A stretch of DNA of 64,000 nt, from assembly GCF_016908495.1 (NCBI RefSeq), contig NZ_JAFBDZ010000002.1, positions 496,001 to 560,000 of the forward strand. Direction: 5' to 3'. Of the stretch, positions 1 through 8,452 are shown one piece after another. The stretch's first letter is position 1, and every line of letters begins with the position of its first letter. Made by a program: the position numbers and the translations under genes. The notes below the pieces were generated by a model. It was not told the origin of the DNA. It searched no databases and saw nothing but the letters and a program-made list of their open reading frames with translations. Origin of the DNA: Rossellomorea pakistanensis. GTDB taxonomy: Bacteria > Bacillota > Bacilli > Bacillales > Bacillaceae_B.

Positions 1-1916
1 CCTCTTTCTAAGGCTAATACTGGATCGACCACATGGGATGCAGCTGGGTCAACTGGGATCATCATAGGGTAACCAGCATGCATATAACCTGCACTTATTT
101 GGACATCTGCCACATATCGATGTGGTCTATCCAAACCTTTATGAGGTTTTGGTAGCTCAGGGTCAATCCCAACAAATGTATTATAACTATCCGCGACACT
201 ATCCCAATGTTCAACGAGTGCTTCCGGGTCTTCAATGGCTAATAAAGATTCCTTTGGCAATGTGAAGATTACATGTTCACCAACTAGTTCACCCCATGGT
301 GCAGGGTTATTTTTAACTGAGTTGTGCCATTCCTCATTGGTTGTTTGGCCTTGTACAAAGGTAGGGGAAGAAACCGTCCCGCTTATTTTTACGGAAGCTT
401 TCGTATTTTTCTTTGCTGTTTTCGGAATTAGGTAAACGAGACCACCATAAGGGCTTTTAATTTGATTGGTTCCAGGCTCTAACTTTTGTTGTAATGCTAC
501 TATCGGCATTCTACTCCAAGAAGTTTTTCCAGTCAGCACATCTGTATGTGATCCGACTTGAACATACAGATCCTCTGTCCCTTCTGGCACATCGATTGTG
601 ATTGTGTTACCAGCAGGAGCATAAAGCCCTGTACTGATCCATGTACCAGGTGGATATGCCATACGAAGGTGACTAAGATCCTGATAATCAAAATCAACCT
701 CTATTACTTTGTCATGGATGATCGGTGCATCTTGAGGGACTGGACCAGGGAAATGGTCAGCGTATGGTGATTTTTCACCATTGGGGTCTAGGGAAGCTTC
801 ATTAACCTGATAGGCTAAAAGTGCACTTGAATACGGATAATCACTTTTAACAAAGGGCCAGTTGACTTCAAGTTGGCTCATGTCTGCTAAAACCTTTTGT
901 AGAAGAGGGTGATCCTCCACGATGCTGCTAATGGTTCCGCTAACAATTTGGGCAATGATTTCTTTCTTTTTGGTTGTGTTTGCTCCTTCTGGTCCGATAT
1001 CAAGGTCATTCGCATCCAAAGTCCCGTTTTCAATTGCTTTTGCTTTATCAATGAGTGTAGGTACATAGTAATTTTGCACTTTCTCAAGAGGGAGTGGTGG
1101 TAACGTAGCTGACTTAGTGGTTGCGATCACATTCGTTAGTGAAAGACCAACTTCATTAAGGAACTTTTGTATGCCGTAATGTGAAAGCTTCGGTTTACTG
1201 TATTCATTTGCCATCCATTCTTTTGGGTATCCTTCCATTACCCACCCTTTTTCTCCAAAGATAACGGCTCCACCTTTTTTTACATATTTAAGTAATGCTT
1301 CAACTTCTCCATCTGAAAGAGGTTGATGGAAATTATTCACATAAACTACCTGATGTTTTGCAGGGTTAAGCTTTAATGATAAAAAATTATCTACATGTTT
1401 AAGAGTAATGGGCAGGTCAGGACTCACTGGGATCTCACGATTCGTAACCATTGTAATATTTCCTTCCCCGTTTAATGCATCTTCATACGTTTTATGAACG
1501 GGCAGAGGCTTATCCTTGCGCGTAACCCACGTCAAAATATTATTTGAAACCTTTGTTTTAATTGGATCTGAATGGGAGAAATCGTAATACTCACTTAAAC
1601 CAGCGGCAACTACCCTGCCTTTTCCGAACCTAGATGCTCCCATAAAGGGAATCGTATCTGGATTTATAGCTACAGTAAACGCGTTCTCACCAATCGCACT
1701 GACACCTCCTGCATGGGAGCTGGAATAGGTAGGGAAACCTTGCAACCCATTGTAAAATACGTCGTAATCTGCTTGTAATTTTTCCAGATCTCTCTCATTC
1801 AAAACATTAGATTCACCATTAGTTGTAGCCTGTACATTAGAACTAATCATTGGAGGAATAGCCCCACTTATAACAAGCCCCCCGGCTAATACGACTGTTA
1901 ACAAACTATTTTTCAA
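1..1916 (-). CDS. Secreted M60-like (enhancin/SslE-type) metallopeptidase, 3' end outside window
   Basis: About 638 codons are visible and the frame is still open at the left edge. I read a TTG start at 1916-1914, with GGAGG at 1929-1925 eight bases upstream; an in-frame ATG at 1931 has no comparable SD. Residues 1-30 form a signal peptide (LKNSLLTVVLAGGLVISG...) ending near VQA. The last visible part contains RPHRYVADVQISAGYMHAGY, characteristic of the region just before the HEXXH zinc motif in M60-like peptidases; the zinc motif itself lies beyond the window. M60 enzymes typically attack mucins and other glycoproteins, which fits the glycosidase genes elsewhere in the window. It is divergent from the AraC-type regulator. 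The family call is good; the substrate is inferred. Confidence 0.8.
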   Translation of the reverse strand, partial: MKNSLLTVVLAGGLVISGAIPPMISSNVQATTNGESNVLNERDLEKLQADYDVFYNGLQGFPTYSSSHAGGVSAIGENAFTVAINPDTIPFMGASRFGKGRVVAAGLSEYYDFSHSDPIKTKVSNNILTWVTRKDKPLPVHKTYEDALNGEGNITMVTNREIPVSPDLPITLKHVDNFLSLKLNPAKHQVVYVNNFHQPLSDGEVEALLKYVKKGGAVIFGEKGWVMEGYPKEWMANEYSKPKLSHYGIQKFLNEVGLSLTNVIATTKSATLPPLPLEKVQNYYVPTLIDKAKAIENGTLDANDLDIGPEGANTTKKKEIIAQIVSGTISSIVEDHPLLQKVLADMSQLEVNWPFVKSDYPYSSALLAYQVNEASLDPNGEKSPYADHFPGPVPQDAPIIHDKVIEVDFDYQDLSHLRMAYPPGTWISTGLYAPAGNTITIDVPEGTEDLYVQVGSHTDVLTGKTSWSRMPIVALQQKLEPGTNQIKSPYGGLVYLIPKTAKKNTKASVKISGTVSSPTFVQGQTTNEEWHNSVKNNPAPWGELVGEHVIFTLPKESLLAIEDPEALVEHWDSVADSYNTFVGIDPELPKPHKGLDRPHRYVADVQISAGYMHAGYPMMIPVDPAASHVVDPVLALER

Positions 1917-1947
1917 TAAATTAACCTCCATCCTTTATTCATTACTT

Positions 1948-2044
1948 GTTATGATGTCATTACCAGTTGGGTTAAAAAAATAAATTGAATTGAAACATGT
2001 GATAGTTAAGCTTTAAAAAAGGTGTTATGATGTAATTACCAGTT
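1948..2044. promoter_or_regulatory. Pair of near-identical 21-bp direct repeats, candidate operator
   Basis: GTTATGATGT-N-ATTACCAGTT occurs at 1948-1968 (N=C) and 2024-2044 (N=A), identical at 20 of 21 positions, with starts 76 bp apart in the divergent intergenic region between the M60 peptidase and the AraC-type regulator. AraC-family proteins commonly bind direct repeats, so the adjacent regulator is a natural candidate binder; that link is inference. Confidence 0.45.
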
Positions 2045-2111
2045 AGAATGTTACTAAATCATACTTGGTAAAAGCTTTTTAAAAAAATTGATCTACCCTC
2101 CTTCAGCCTTC

Positions 2112-2125
2112 TGTAAGTGCTTTCA
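2112..2125. promoter_or_regulatory. Candidate CcpA cre site
   Basis: TGTAAGTGCTTTCA matches the Bacillus cre consensus TGWAARCGYTWNCW at all but one position (T in place of C in the central CG). It lies between the M60 gene and the AraC-type regulator, where carbon catabolite repression would be expected for a glycan-use locus. Confidence 0.4.
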
Positions 2126-2300
2126 CTATAAACTAAAATATCACCAATAAAGGCTTAATTCAATTCTAAATGTTCGAAAAATTTAAAATAGTATTTTTTT
2201 CCTGTGCTAATAACTAATATTCTGGTATTTTTTTCATTTATACGATGATACACCTAAAGATATCCTCAGTATTTATATTCTATTATTTTAGGAGGTAAAA

Positions 2301-4574
2301 ATGAAAAGGAAAAAGTTATATTGGCAGTTACTTATTTACTTTGGAATTATTATTCTATTATTTTCTTCTGTAACTACTTATATCTTGTTTAAAGAAAGCA
2401 GTGAAATGTTTCAGAAGGAACGGAGCCAGAATCAGAAAGTTCTCTTAGAACAGGCTAAAAAAAGTATTGATACAAGAATTCAGGTAGCGTTTAACGCGTT
2501 AATGCAGCTTCAAAATAGTGAGGATTATAAAGATTATATGAGAACTGATCATAATGAAGATTACTATTACCGGCAGCTTCAAGTATTAAAGGAATTGAAA
2601 AACAATAATTCTGCTTTTGCAAATTTCGAATATAAAATAGGTGTGATGAGCGATGATGTAGTAGTCACACAAGACTCTACTATGAATAAACAGAATTTTT
2701 TTAAGGAATTAGACTTTTCAAATGAAAATATAAAAGAGCTTCAGGACTATGTACATACTTCCACTCCGCAATATGGGAATCATAGGGTCTTGATTCTTTC
2801 AAACGTATCAAATAAAAAACAAAATGATTATATAACCTTGGTGAGAAAAGAGACCAGATATGATAAAAGAGACATCATATTTTTTATTTCCTTTTATGCA
2901 AAAAGTTTTTCATCATTTGTTCAAGGTAAAGATCAAGATGGGTTTGGGATGGTAACTAAGGATGAAATCAAATACCTGCAAACTAACTTAGCTACGGGAG
3001 AGGCAGAGGACATACTTAACCCTAAGGAATTAGGGAATTTCGAAGATTTAAATCTTGAGAGTGGATATGTATCCAGAGAAAATTCAAGCTATGATATCCA
3101 TTTTGTGAAGTCAGAAATTTTAAGAAATTTGAACTATGTTTATTTCTCACCAAAACCAACACATATCGGTGTCATGAAGGAATTATATGTAAAATCCCTT
3201 TTGATAGGTGCTTCCTTATTGGTAATAGGAATACTAATGGCTGCCTATTTAGCGAATAGAACGATAAGACCTATTAAAAAAATTATTCATCATTTATCCC
3301 AATACCAGAATTATGAGGGGAATAATGAGCTTTTGTTTATTGAGAGTACTACATCGCACATCAGTACGATGAACGAAAATTTGAAAAAGGCCATCGAACA
3401 AAATTTGATGCCATTGAAACAAAAATTTCTTCAGGAATTGGTTATGGGACCCATTGGTAAAAGTGTATTCATAGAAAAAGCGAGTCATTTTGATCTATGT
3501 ATTAAAAATGAAGAGTTAAAAGTGATGGTTGTCGAAGTAAATTCAAACACATTTCTCGAGGAAAACCTTTCAAAGGAAGGGATTTTATCTGTCAAACATC
3601 AAATCCTTGACATCTTAAAAGAAGAAGTAAAGCCTATGTTTGACTGTGAATTATTTGAATATGGCTATGAAAAAATAGTGTTAATTATTAATCAAAAGGA
3701 TGAAGAAAGTATTGTTTCTAAACTAGCACCTTTATTCTCTAATATGAATGAAGAATTACAGCTTAATGTCATAACAGCTATTGGAGATTCTGTTAATGGG
3801 TTGGAAAACATCTATTTATCTTTTGAAAATGCCCAGAAAATTTTAGAAAATAGATTCGCCTTGGAGAGAAAAAATATATTATTCTATGAGGACCTTAAAT
3901 ATTTGGATCAAATAAACTTCTATTATCCTCTAGAAGTTGAACGAAGCTTAATTCAATTAATTGTGCAAGGAAATAAAGAAAAAGCAGAAAATATACTAAA
4001 TCGTGTATTGGAAGAAAATTTGCATTCAAAAAAGCTGACTAATAACGCTCTTTCGCAATTTATTTTTGCTATTAGGGGAACAATTAATCGTATTTTACAA
4101 AACTCGAATAAAACTTCCAAAGAGATTTTCGGAAATGAAACATCCACTTTTCTTTTTGAACTTCAAAAGATTCAAGATAAAACACAGTTAGAAGAAAGAA
4201 TTCGATCTACCTTTTCAGTTTTATTGAATCAAATAAGTACAGAAGAATGTAAAGAGGAATTATCTATTGCTTCAAGGTTTCTCAGTTATATCCATCATAA
4301 CTACGAAAAAGATATATCTTTAAATGATCTAGCAGACGAATTCCGACTATCGTCTACCTATATTAGTACCATTTTCAAAAACCATACAGGTGAAAATTAT
4401 AAAGATTATTTGAATAAATATCGGATTCTAAAAGCAAGAGAAATATTGGAAAGTGAAGAGGTGAAAATCAAAGAACTGGCTGGGAGGGTAGGCTTTAACA
4501 ATGTCAACACCTTTATTCGTACATTTAAAAAATACGTTGGTCTACCTCCAGGACAATACGAAAAAAGTTTTTAA
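2301..4574 (+). CDS. Membrane-bound AraC-family transcriptional regulator (YesN/YtdP type)
   Basis: 757 aa, preceded by GGAGG ten bases before the ATG. TM1 is at about residues 7-29, followed by a large extracellular sensor region (30-295), TM2 (297-317) and a positively charged HAMP-like junction (TIRPIKKII). The cytoplasmic part ends in two AraC helix-turn-helix motifs (654-757, including RVGFNNVNTFIRTFKKYVG). One-component regulators with this layout sit beside LplABC-type sugar importers in Bacilli and Paenibacilli and sense the imported glycan outside the cell. Its own terminator separates it from the importer operon, so it probably controls that operon, and perhaps the divergent M60 gene, from separate promoters. 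Confidence 0.85.
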   Translation: MKRKKLYWQLLIYFGIIILLFSSVTTYILFKESSEMFQKERSQNQKVLLEQAKKSIDTRIQVAFNALMQLQNSEDYKDYMRTDHNEDYYYRQLQVLKELKNNNSAFANFEYKIGVMSDDVVVTQDSTMNKQNFFKELDFSNENIKELQDYVHTSTPQYGNHRVLILSNVSNKKQNDYITLVRKETRYDKRDIIFFISFYAKSFSSFVQGKDQDGFGMVTKDEIKYLQTNLATGEAEDILNPKELGNFEDLNLESGYVSRENSSYDIHFVKSEILRNLNYVYFSPKPTHIGVMKELYVKSLLIGASLLVIGILMAAYLANRTIRPIKKIIHHLSQYQNYEGNNELLFIESTTSHISTMNENLKKAIEQNLMPLKQKFLQELVMGPIGKSVFIEKASHFDLCIKNEELKVMVVEVNSNTFLEENLSKEGILSVKHQILDILKEEVKPMFDCELFEYGYEKIVLIINQKDEESIVSKLAPLFSNMNEELQLNVITAIGDSVNGLENIYLSFENAQKILENRFALERKNILFYEDLKYLDQINFYYPLEVERSLIQLIVQGNKEKAENILNRVLEENLHSKKLTNNALSQFIFAIRGTINRILQNSNKTSKEIFGNETSTFLFELQKIQDKTQLEERIRSTFSVLLNQISTEECKEELSIASRFLSYIHHNYEKDISLNDLADEFRLSSTYISTIFKNHTGENYKDYLNKYRILKAREILESEEVKIKELAGRVGFNNVNTFIRTFKKYVGLPPGQYEKSF

Positions 4575-4594
4575 TGATATTCACTTACTTTTTG

Positions 4595-4634
4595 ACATGA
4601 ACTTGGCCTTAATAGGTGGGTTCATGTTTTTTTA
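4595..4634 (+). terminator. Rho-independent terminator after the AraC-type regulator
   Basis: ACATGAAC (4595-4602) pairs perfectly with GTTCATGT (4620-4627), and the 3' arm runs into a seven-T tract. The rest of the 4575-4889 gap holds the promoter region and cre site of the importer operon. Confidence 0.75.
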
Positions 4635-4846
4635 TTCTATTAATCTTCAAATGGTCCGTTCATCATTTTTTAAGATTATCTACAAAAAATCAAATTTATG
4701 ATTTTGAAAAGCATTTATATTCTCAAAATTCTAAATATAGTGAATTTTATGGTGTGATTATTAAAAAATGGAGATGGAGACTTGCTGAAATCTTTTTTAT
4801 TATGTGAATTAACAGAACTTAAGGAGGGATTCTACTTTAGAAAAGG

Positions 4847-4860
4847 TGAAAACGCTTACT
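4847..4860 (+). promoter_or_regulatory. Perfect-consensus cre site ahead of the importer operon
   Basis: TGAAAACGCTTACT matches TGWAARCGYTWNCW at every position. It ends 29 bp before the permease start, inside the probable leader, so CcpA would act as a roadblock or promoter-proximal repressor. Established: cre sites mediate glucose repression in Bacillus. Inference: this operon is repressed by preferred sugars. Confidence 0.65.
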
Positions 4861-4889
4861 GGTATTGAAAGCAGGAAGGATGGTGACAA

Positions 4890-5870
4890 TTGAGTAATCC
4901 AGTGTCGGAACTAAAAGAAACTAAAATCAATGTAACAAAAAAATCAACCTTAAACGCAAAGTTCAATATGGCTAAATCCATTATATGGAGAGATCGTTAC
5001 CTATATTTAATGCTAATCCCATTTATACTATGGTATCTTATCTTTCATTATAAACCAATATATGGTCTGCAAATTGCGTTTAAAGATTATAGCTTATTTA
5101 AGGGGATTACGGAAAGCCCCTGGGTTGGATTTGAAAACTTTGCACGATTCTTCAATAGTGAGTATTTCGTAAGGAACTTAGTGAATACATTTATGATTAA
5201 TCTTTGGGGCCTAATTTTTGCCTTTCCAGCTCCGATCATCCTTGCTCTACTATTAAATGAAGTAAAGAATATGGTCTTTAAAAAGACAGTACAAACTATC
5301 ACCTATTTACCTCATTTTATTTCAGTAGTTATTATTGCTGGGATTGTAACAAATTTTTTAGCACCAACGAATGGACTTGTCAATATCCTAATTGAAAAAT
5401 TGGGTGGAGAAAAATTAAACTTCTTGGCTATGCCTGAATATTTCCGGACTATTTATATTGGATCTATGCAAATTTGGAAGGATATAGGATACAGTGCCAT
5501 TCTATATTTAGCAGCTATCGCGGGTATAAACCCGGCATTATATGAAGCTGCCAAAATGGATGGCGCAAACAGGTGGCACCAGATGTGGTATGTTACCCTG
5601 CCTGGAATGCTTCCGACCATAATGATTATATTGATTTTAAATCTCGGGAGCTTTTTAGAAGTTGGTTATGAGTCTATTATTCTACTTTACCAGCCAGCAA
5701 CCTATGAAACGGCTGACGTTATTAATACTTATGTTTACCGTGCTGGCCTCCAAGGCGGAAATTATGAAGTTGGGGCAGCGGCAGGATTATTTAACTCGGT
5801 GGTAAGCCTAGTTCTAGTAGTCTTAGCCAATCGATTAAGTAAAAAAGTGACTAACTATGGATTATGGTAG
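4890..5870 (+). CDS. ABC sugar importer permease, LplB/CUT1 type
   Basis: 326 aa, beginning with TTG after AAGGA and GGTGA sequences. It has a cytoplasmic tail of about 36 residues and then six hydrophobic segments from WRDRYLYLMLIPF onward. The EAA loop that contacts the ATPase is at about 219-238 (EAAKMDGANRWHQMWYVTLP). The family imports complex oligosaccharides, classically with an LplC-type partner and a large lipoprotein, both of which follow. No ATPase gene is present; in Bacilli a shared MsmX-type ATPase encoded elsewhere usually serves such importers. Confidence 0.9.
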   Translation: MSNPVSELKETKINVTKKSTLNAKFNMAKSIIWRDRYLYLMLIPFILWYLIFHYKPIYGLQIAFKDYSLFKGITESPWVGFENFARFFNSEYFVRNLVNTFMINLWGLIFAFPAPIILALLLNEVKNMVFKKTVQTITYLPHFISVVIIAGIVTNFLAPTNGLVNILIEKLGGEKLNFLAMPEYFRTIYIGSMQIWKDIGYSAILYLAAIAGINPALYEAAKMDGANRWHQMWYVTLPGMLPTIMIILILNLGSFLEVGYESIILLYQPATYETADVINTYVYRAGLQGGNYEVGAAAGLFNSVVSLVLVVLANRLSKKVTNYGLW

Positions 5871-5879
5871 GTGATGGGA

Positions 5880-6752
5880 TTGAAACAGTCATTTTCAGAA
5901 AAACTGTCCACAATACTTATTTATACAGCTCTAGCGATTCTTTCTATTGCATGCCTTTACCCTTTTATCTATGTTCTTTCAGCTTCATTCAGTTCGGGCT
6001 TATCTGTTGTAAAAGGGGAGGTATTGCTATTTCCAAAGGAGATAAACCTTGATTCCTATAAGACTATTTTATCTAAAGAAGGCTTATGGTTAGCCTATGG
6101 AAATACGGTTTTTTACACAGTCGTAGGAACGGCACTTAGTTTGTTGTTGACAATTTGTGGTGCATATCCTCTTTCAAAAAAGAGATTGAAAGGTAGGACT
6201 GTTATCGCTTTTTTTGTCGCTTTTACATTGTGGTTTGGAGCGGGATTAATCCCTACTTACCTAAATTTCAAAGAATTAGGTTTACTAGATACACGGACAA
6301 GCATCATTGTTGGCTTTGCCGTGTCAGCCTTTCTAGTCATCATTCTTAGAACATTCTTCCAATCAGTTCCTGATTCATTAGAAGAATCTGCAAAAATGGA
6401 TGGTGCTAATGATTTGCAAATCTTAAGACATATCTACTTGCCTCTTTCAAAGCCAGCATTGGTAACGATCGGGCTCATATATGCAGTAGGAAAATGGAAC
6501 AGTTACTTCTGGTCGATGATTTTATTGAATGACGAAAGTAAAATTCCGCTCCAAGTCTTATTAAAAAAAATGATCGTAGAAATGAGTTTGAAAGAAGAGT
6601 TAACTGGAGCTATGGCTGTTGCCAACAAAATGTCACAGGAAACCTTTATTTACGCAACGATCATTGTTTCGATCATCCCAATTATTGTGGTTTACCCTTT
6701 CCTTCAGAAGTATTTTGTAAAAGGTACTATGATCGGCGGGGTTAAAGAATAA
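5880..6752 (+). CDS. ABC sugar importer permease, LplC/YtcP type
   Basis: About 290 aa. The reading frame opens at GTG 5871 immediately after the upstream stop, but the TTG at 5880 (LKQSFSEKL...) is six bases from AGGTG and gives the usual N-terminus, so I prefer it. Six membrane segments are visible, with the ATPase-contact loop at about 168-192 (EESAKMDGANDLQILRHIYL). It is the second permease subunit of the importer and is translationally coupled to the first by nearly abutting stop and start. Confidence 0.88.
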   Translation: MKQSFSEKLSTILIYTALAILSIACLYPFIYVLSASFSSGLSVVKGEVLLFPKEINLDSYKTILSKEGLWLAYGNTVFYTVVGTALSLLLTICGAYPLSKKRLKGRTVIAFFVAFTLWFGAGLIPTYLNFKELGLLDTRTSIIVGFAVSAFLVIILRTFFQSVPDSLEESAKMDGANDLQILRHIYLPLSKPALVTIGLIYAVGKWNSYFWSMILLNDESKIPLQVLLKKMIVEMSLKEELTGAMAVANKMSQETFIYATIIVSIIPIIVVYPFLQKYFVKGTMIGGVKE

Positions 6753-6830
6753 TTTACATTCCTTAAGGGGGGAGGTGACCCAGAGCTATTAAAGGGTAAG
6801 AATGCCAATAAAAAACTGGAGGGTCAGAAG

Positions 6831-8354
6831 ATGAAAAAAAGAAAATTAATGGCGCCGATACTAGCTGGTCTGATGATTTTTTCTGGAGGATGTTCTGATA
6901 CATCTACTTCATCACAGGACAGTAAAGATGGGGAAGTCGAAGAATTAGATTTCTTTATGCACGCATCAAATGGTTATTTCATCTTTAACGATGATTGGGC
7001 AACTTTTAAAGAAGCAGCAGAAAAGACAGGAATAAAACTTAAGGGTACAGCACCAAAATCCTCCACAAACAGCGTAGAAGCTTTTAACCTGATGATCGCT
7101 TCAGGAGAGATCCCGGAATTAGTGCATGGGCAGAAGAAATACTTAAATAAGTTTGGTATGGAAGGAGCATTTCTTCCCCTTAATGATTTAATCAAAGAGC
7201 ATGCTCCGAATATTCAAAAATATATCGAAGAAGATGAGGCTTTCTTAAAAGCTAATCAAGGTCCGGATGGAAATCTGTACATGGTACCGTACATCTCTGA
7301 CGGAGTAGTAGCAGAGACTTATTTCATCAGGCAGGATTGGCTGGATAAATTGAACCTGGAAACTCCGCAAAATGTTGATGAATTTTACAATGTCCTAAAG
7401 GCCTTTAAAGAAAAAGACCCTAATGGGAATGGAAAACAAGATGAAGTTCCGTATTTCTCAGAAAGTAATATATTGGGTTTAAGTTCATTATGGGGAGCCT
7501 TTGATGATGTCTATATTGAGAATGGTGAAATAAAATATGGACCTTATGAAAATAAGTTCTCAACAGCGATGGAGAATTTAGCAGCGTGGTATGAAGAGGG
7601 ATTGCTTGATCAGGAAATCTTCACAAGACAAAAGTCGAGAGAATATCTGTTAGGCAATAATTTAGGAGGAGCTTCACGTTATTATCCGGGAAGTACAGCT
7701 GGATATAATGACACATTAAAAGAAAGCGTACCAGGAATAAACTTTGTCGTTATGTCTCCTCCTGAAAATACAGAAGGGAAACGAATCGAGCCAACCAAGA
7801 GATCCGATTATGGAAATAATCTAGGGGTTGCCATCAGTGCAGAGGTCGAAAACCCAGAGAAAATGATTAAATATCTTGATTTCTTCTACAGTGAAGAAGG
7901 CAGAAGGTTAATGAATTATGGTATAGAAGGCGAAACATACGAGATGAAGAATGGAAAGCCGCAATTTACGGAAAAGGCGTTAACTGCTAATGATGGAAAT
8001 ATAGTTGAAAACCTGCGTTCTTATGGTGCCCAGGTTCCATTCTCTTTCCACCAGGATTTTGAGTATGAAAAACTTTGGATGAACCCTATTGCCGTAAAAG
8101 GAATTGAGGAGTATACGAAAGGTGATTATTTTATAGAGGAAATGCCAAATCTTTCTTTTACTGAAGAAGAGGAAAAAATTTTAACCGATATAGGCACACA
8201 AATTCGGACTTACAAAAGCGAAACGGTACAAAAATGGATAATGGGTGCAGACAAAATCAATCATGATGAATTTAAGAAACGTTTACAAGACATGGGATTT
8301 GAAAAATTTATTGAAGTTTACAATGAGGCTTACAAGCGTTATCAAAATAGTTAA
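6831..8354 (+). CDS. Oligosaccharide-binding lipoprotein of the ABC importer (LipO/LplA type)
   Basis: 507 aa with GGAGGG seven bases before ATG. The signal sequence MKKRKLMAPILAGLMIFSGG is followed by Cys21, the likely lipidation site (box SGGC, with Ser in place of the more usual Leu at -3). The size, over 500 aa, and motifs such as FKEKDPNGNGKQDEVPY, a calcium-loop-like segment typical of LplA/LipO proteins, mark the large-ligand branch of solute-binding proteins. It should capture the glycan fragment outside the membrane and hand it to the two permeases upstream. A strong hairpin directly downstream probably raises its relative expression. Confidence 0.9.
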   Translation: MKKRKLMAPILAGLMIFSGGCSDTSTSSQDSKDGEVEELDFFMHASNGYFIFNDDWATFKEAAEKTGIKLKGTAPKSSTNSVEAFNLMIASGEIPELVHGQKKYLNKFGMEGAFLPLNDLIKEHAPNIQKYIEEDEAFLKANQGPDGNLYMVPYISDGVVAETYFIRQDWLDKLNLETPQNVDEFYNVLKAFKEKDPNGNGKQDEVPYFSESNILGLSSLWGAFDDVYIENGEIKYGPYENKFSTAMENLAAWYEEGLLDQEIFTRQKSREYLLGNNLGGASRYYPGSTAGYNDTLKESVPGINFVVMSPPENTEGKRIEPTKRSDYGNNLGVAISAEVENPEKMIKYLDFFYSEEGRRLMNYGIEGETYEMKNGKPQFTEKALTANDGNIVENLRSYGAQVPFSFHQDFEYEKLWMNPIAVKGIEEYTKGDYFIEEMPNLSFTEEEEKILTDIGTQIRTYKSETVQKWIMGADKINHDEFKKRLQDMGFEKFIEVYNEAYKRYQNS

Positions 8355-8378
8355 ACTCTTAATTTAGTGAATAGATGG

Positions 8379-8412
8379 GGTGTTAGTTCTCCCCCCTGAA
8401 CTAACACCTTTC
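8379..8412 (+). terminator. Intercistronic hairpin after the binding protein (partial terminator or mRNA stabiliser)
   Basis: GGTGTTAGTTC (8379-8389) pairs perfectly with GAACTAACACC (8398-8408) around an eight-base C-rich loop. Only TTTC follows, a weak U tract, so readthrough into DUF2264 is expected. Such hairpins commonly follow binding-protein genes. Confidence 0.65.
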
Positions 8413-8452
8413 ATTAGGGATCCTTTGAGGAAGATTTGGAAGGGAGAAGTAC

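Noticed and set aside
4822-4860. Leader peptide after the SD-like GGAGGG ahead of the importer operon
   Set aside because: No start codon at a workable distance opens a frame of any length.
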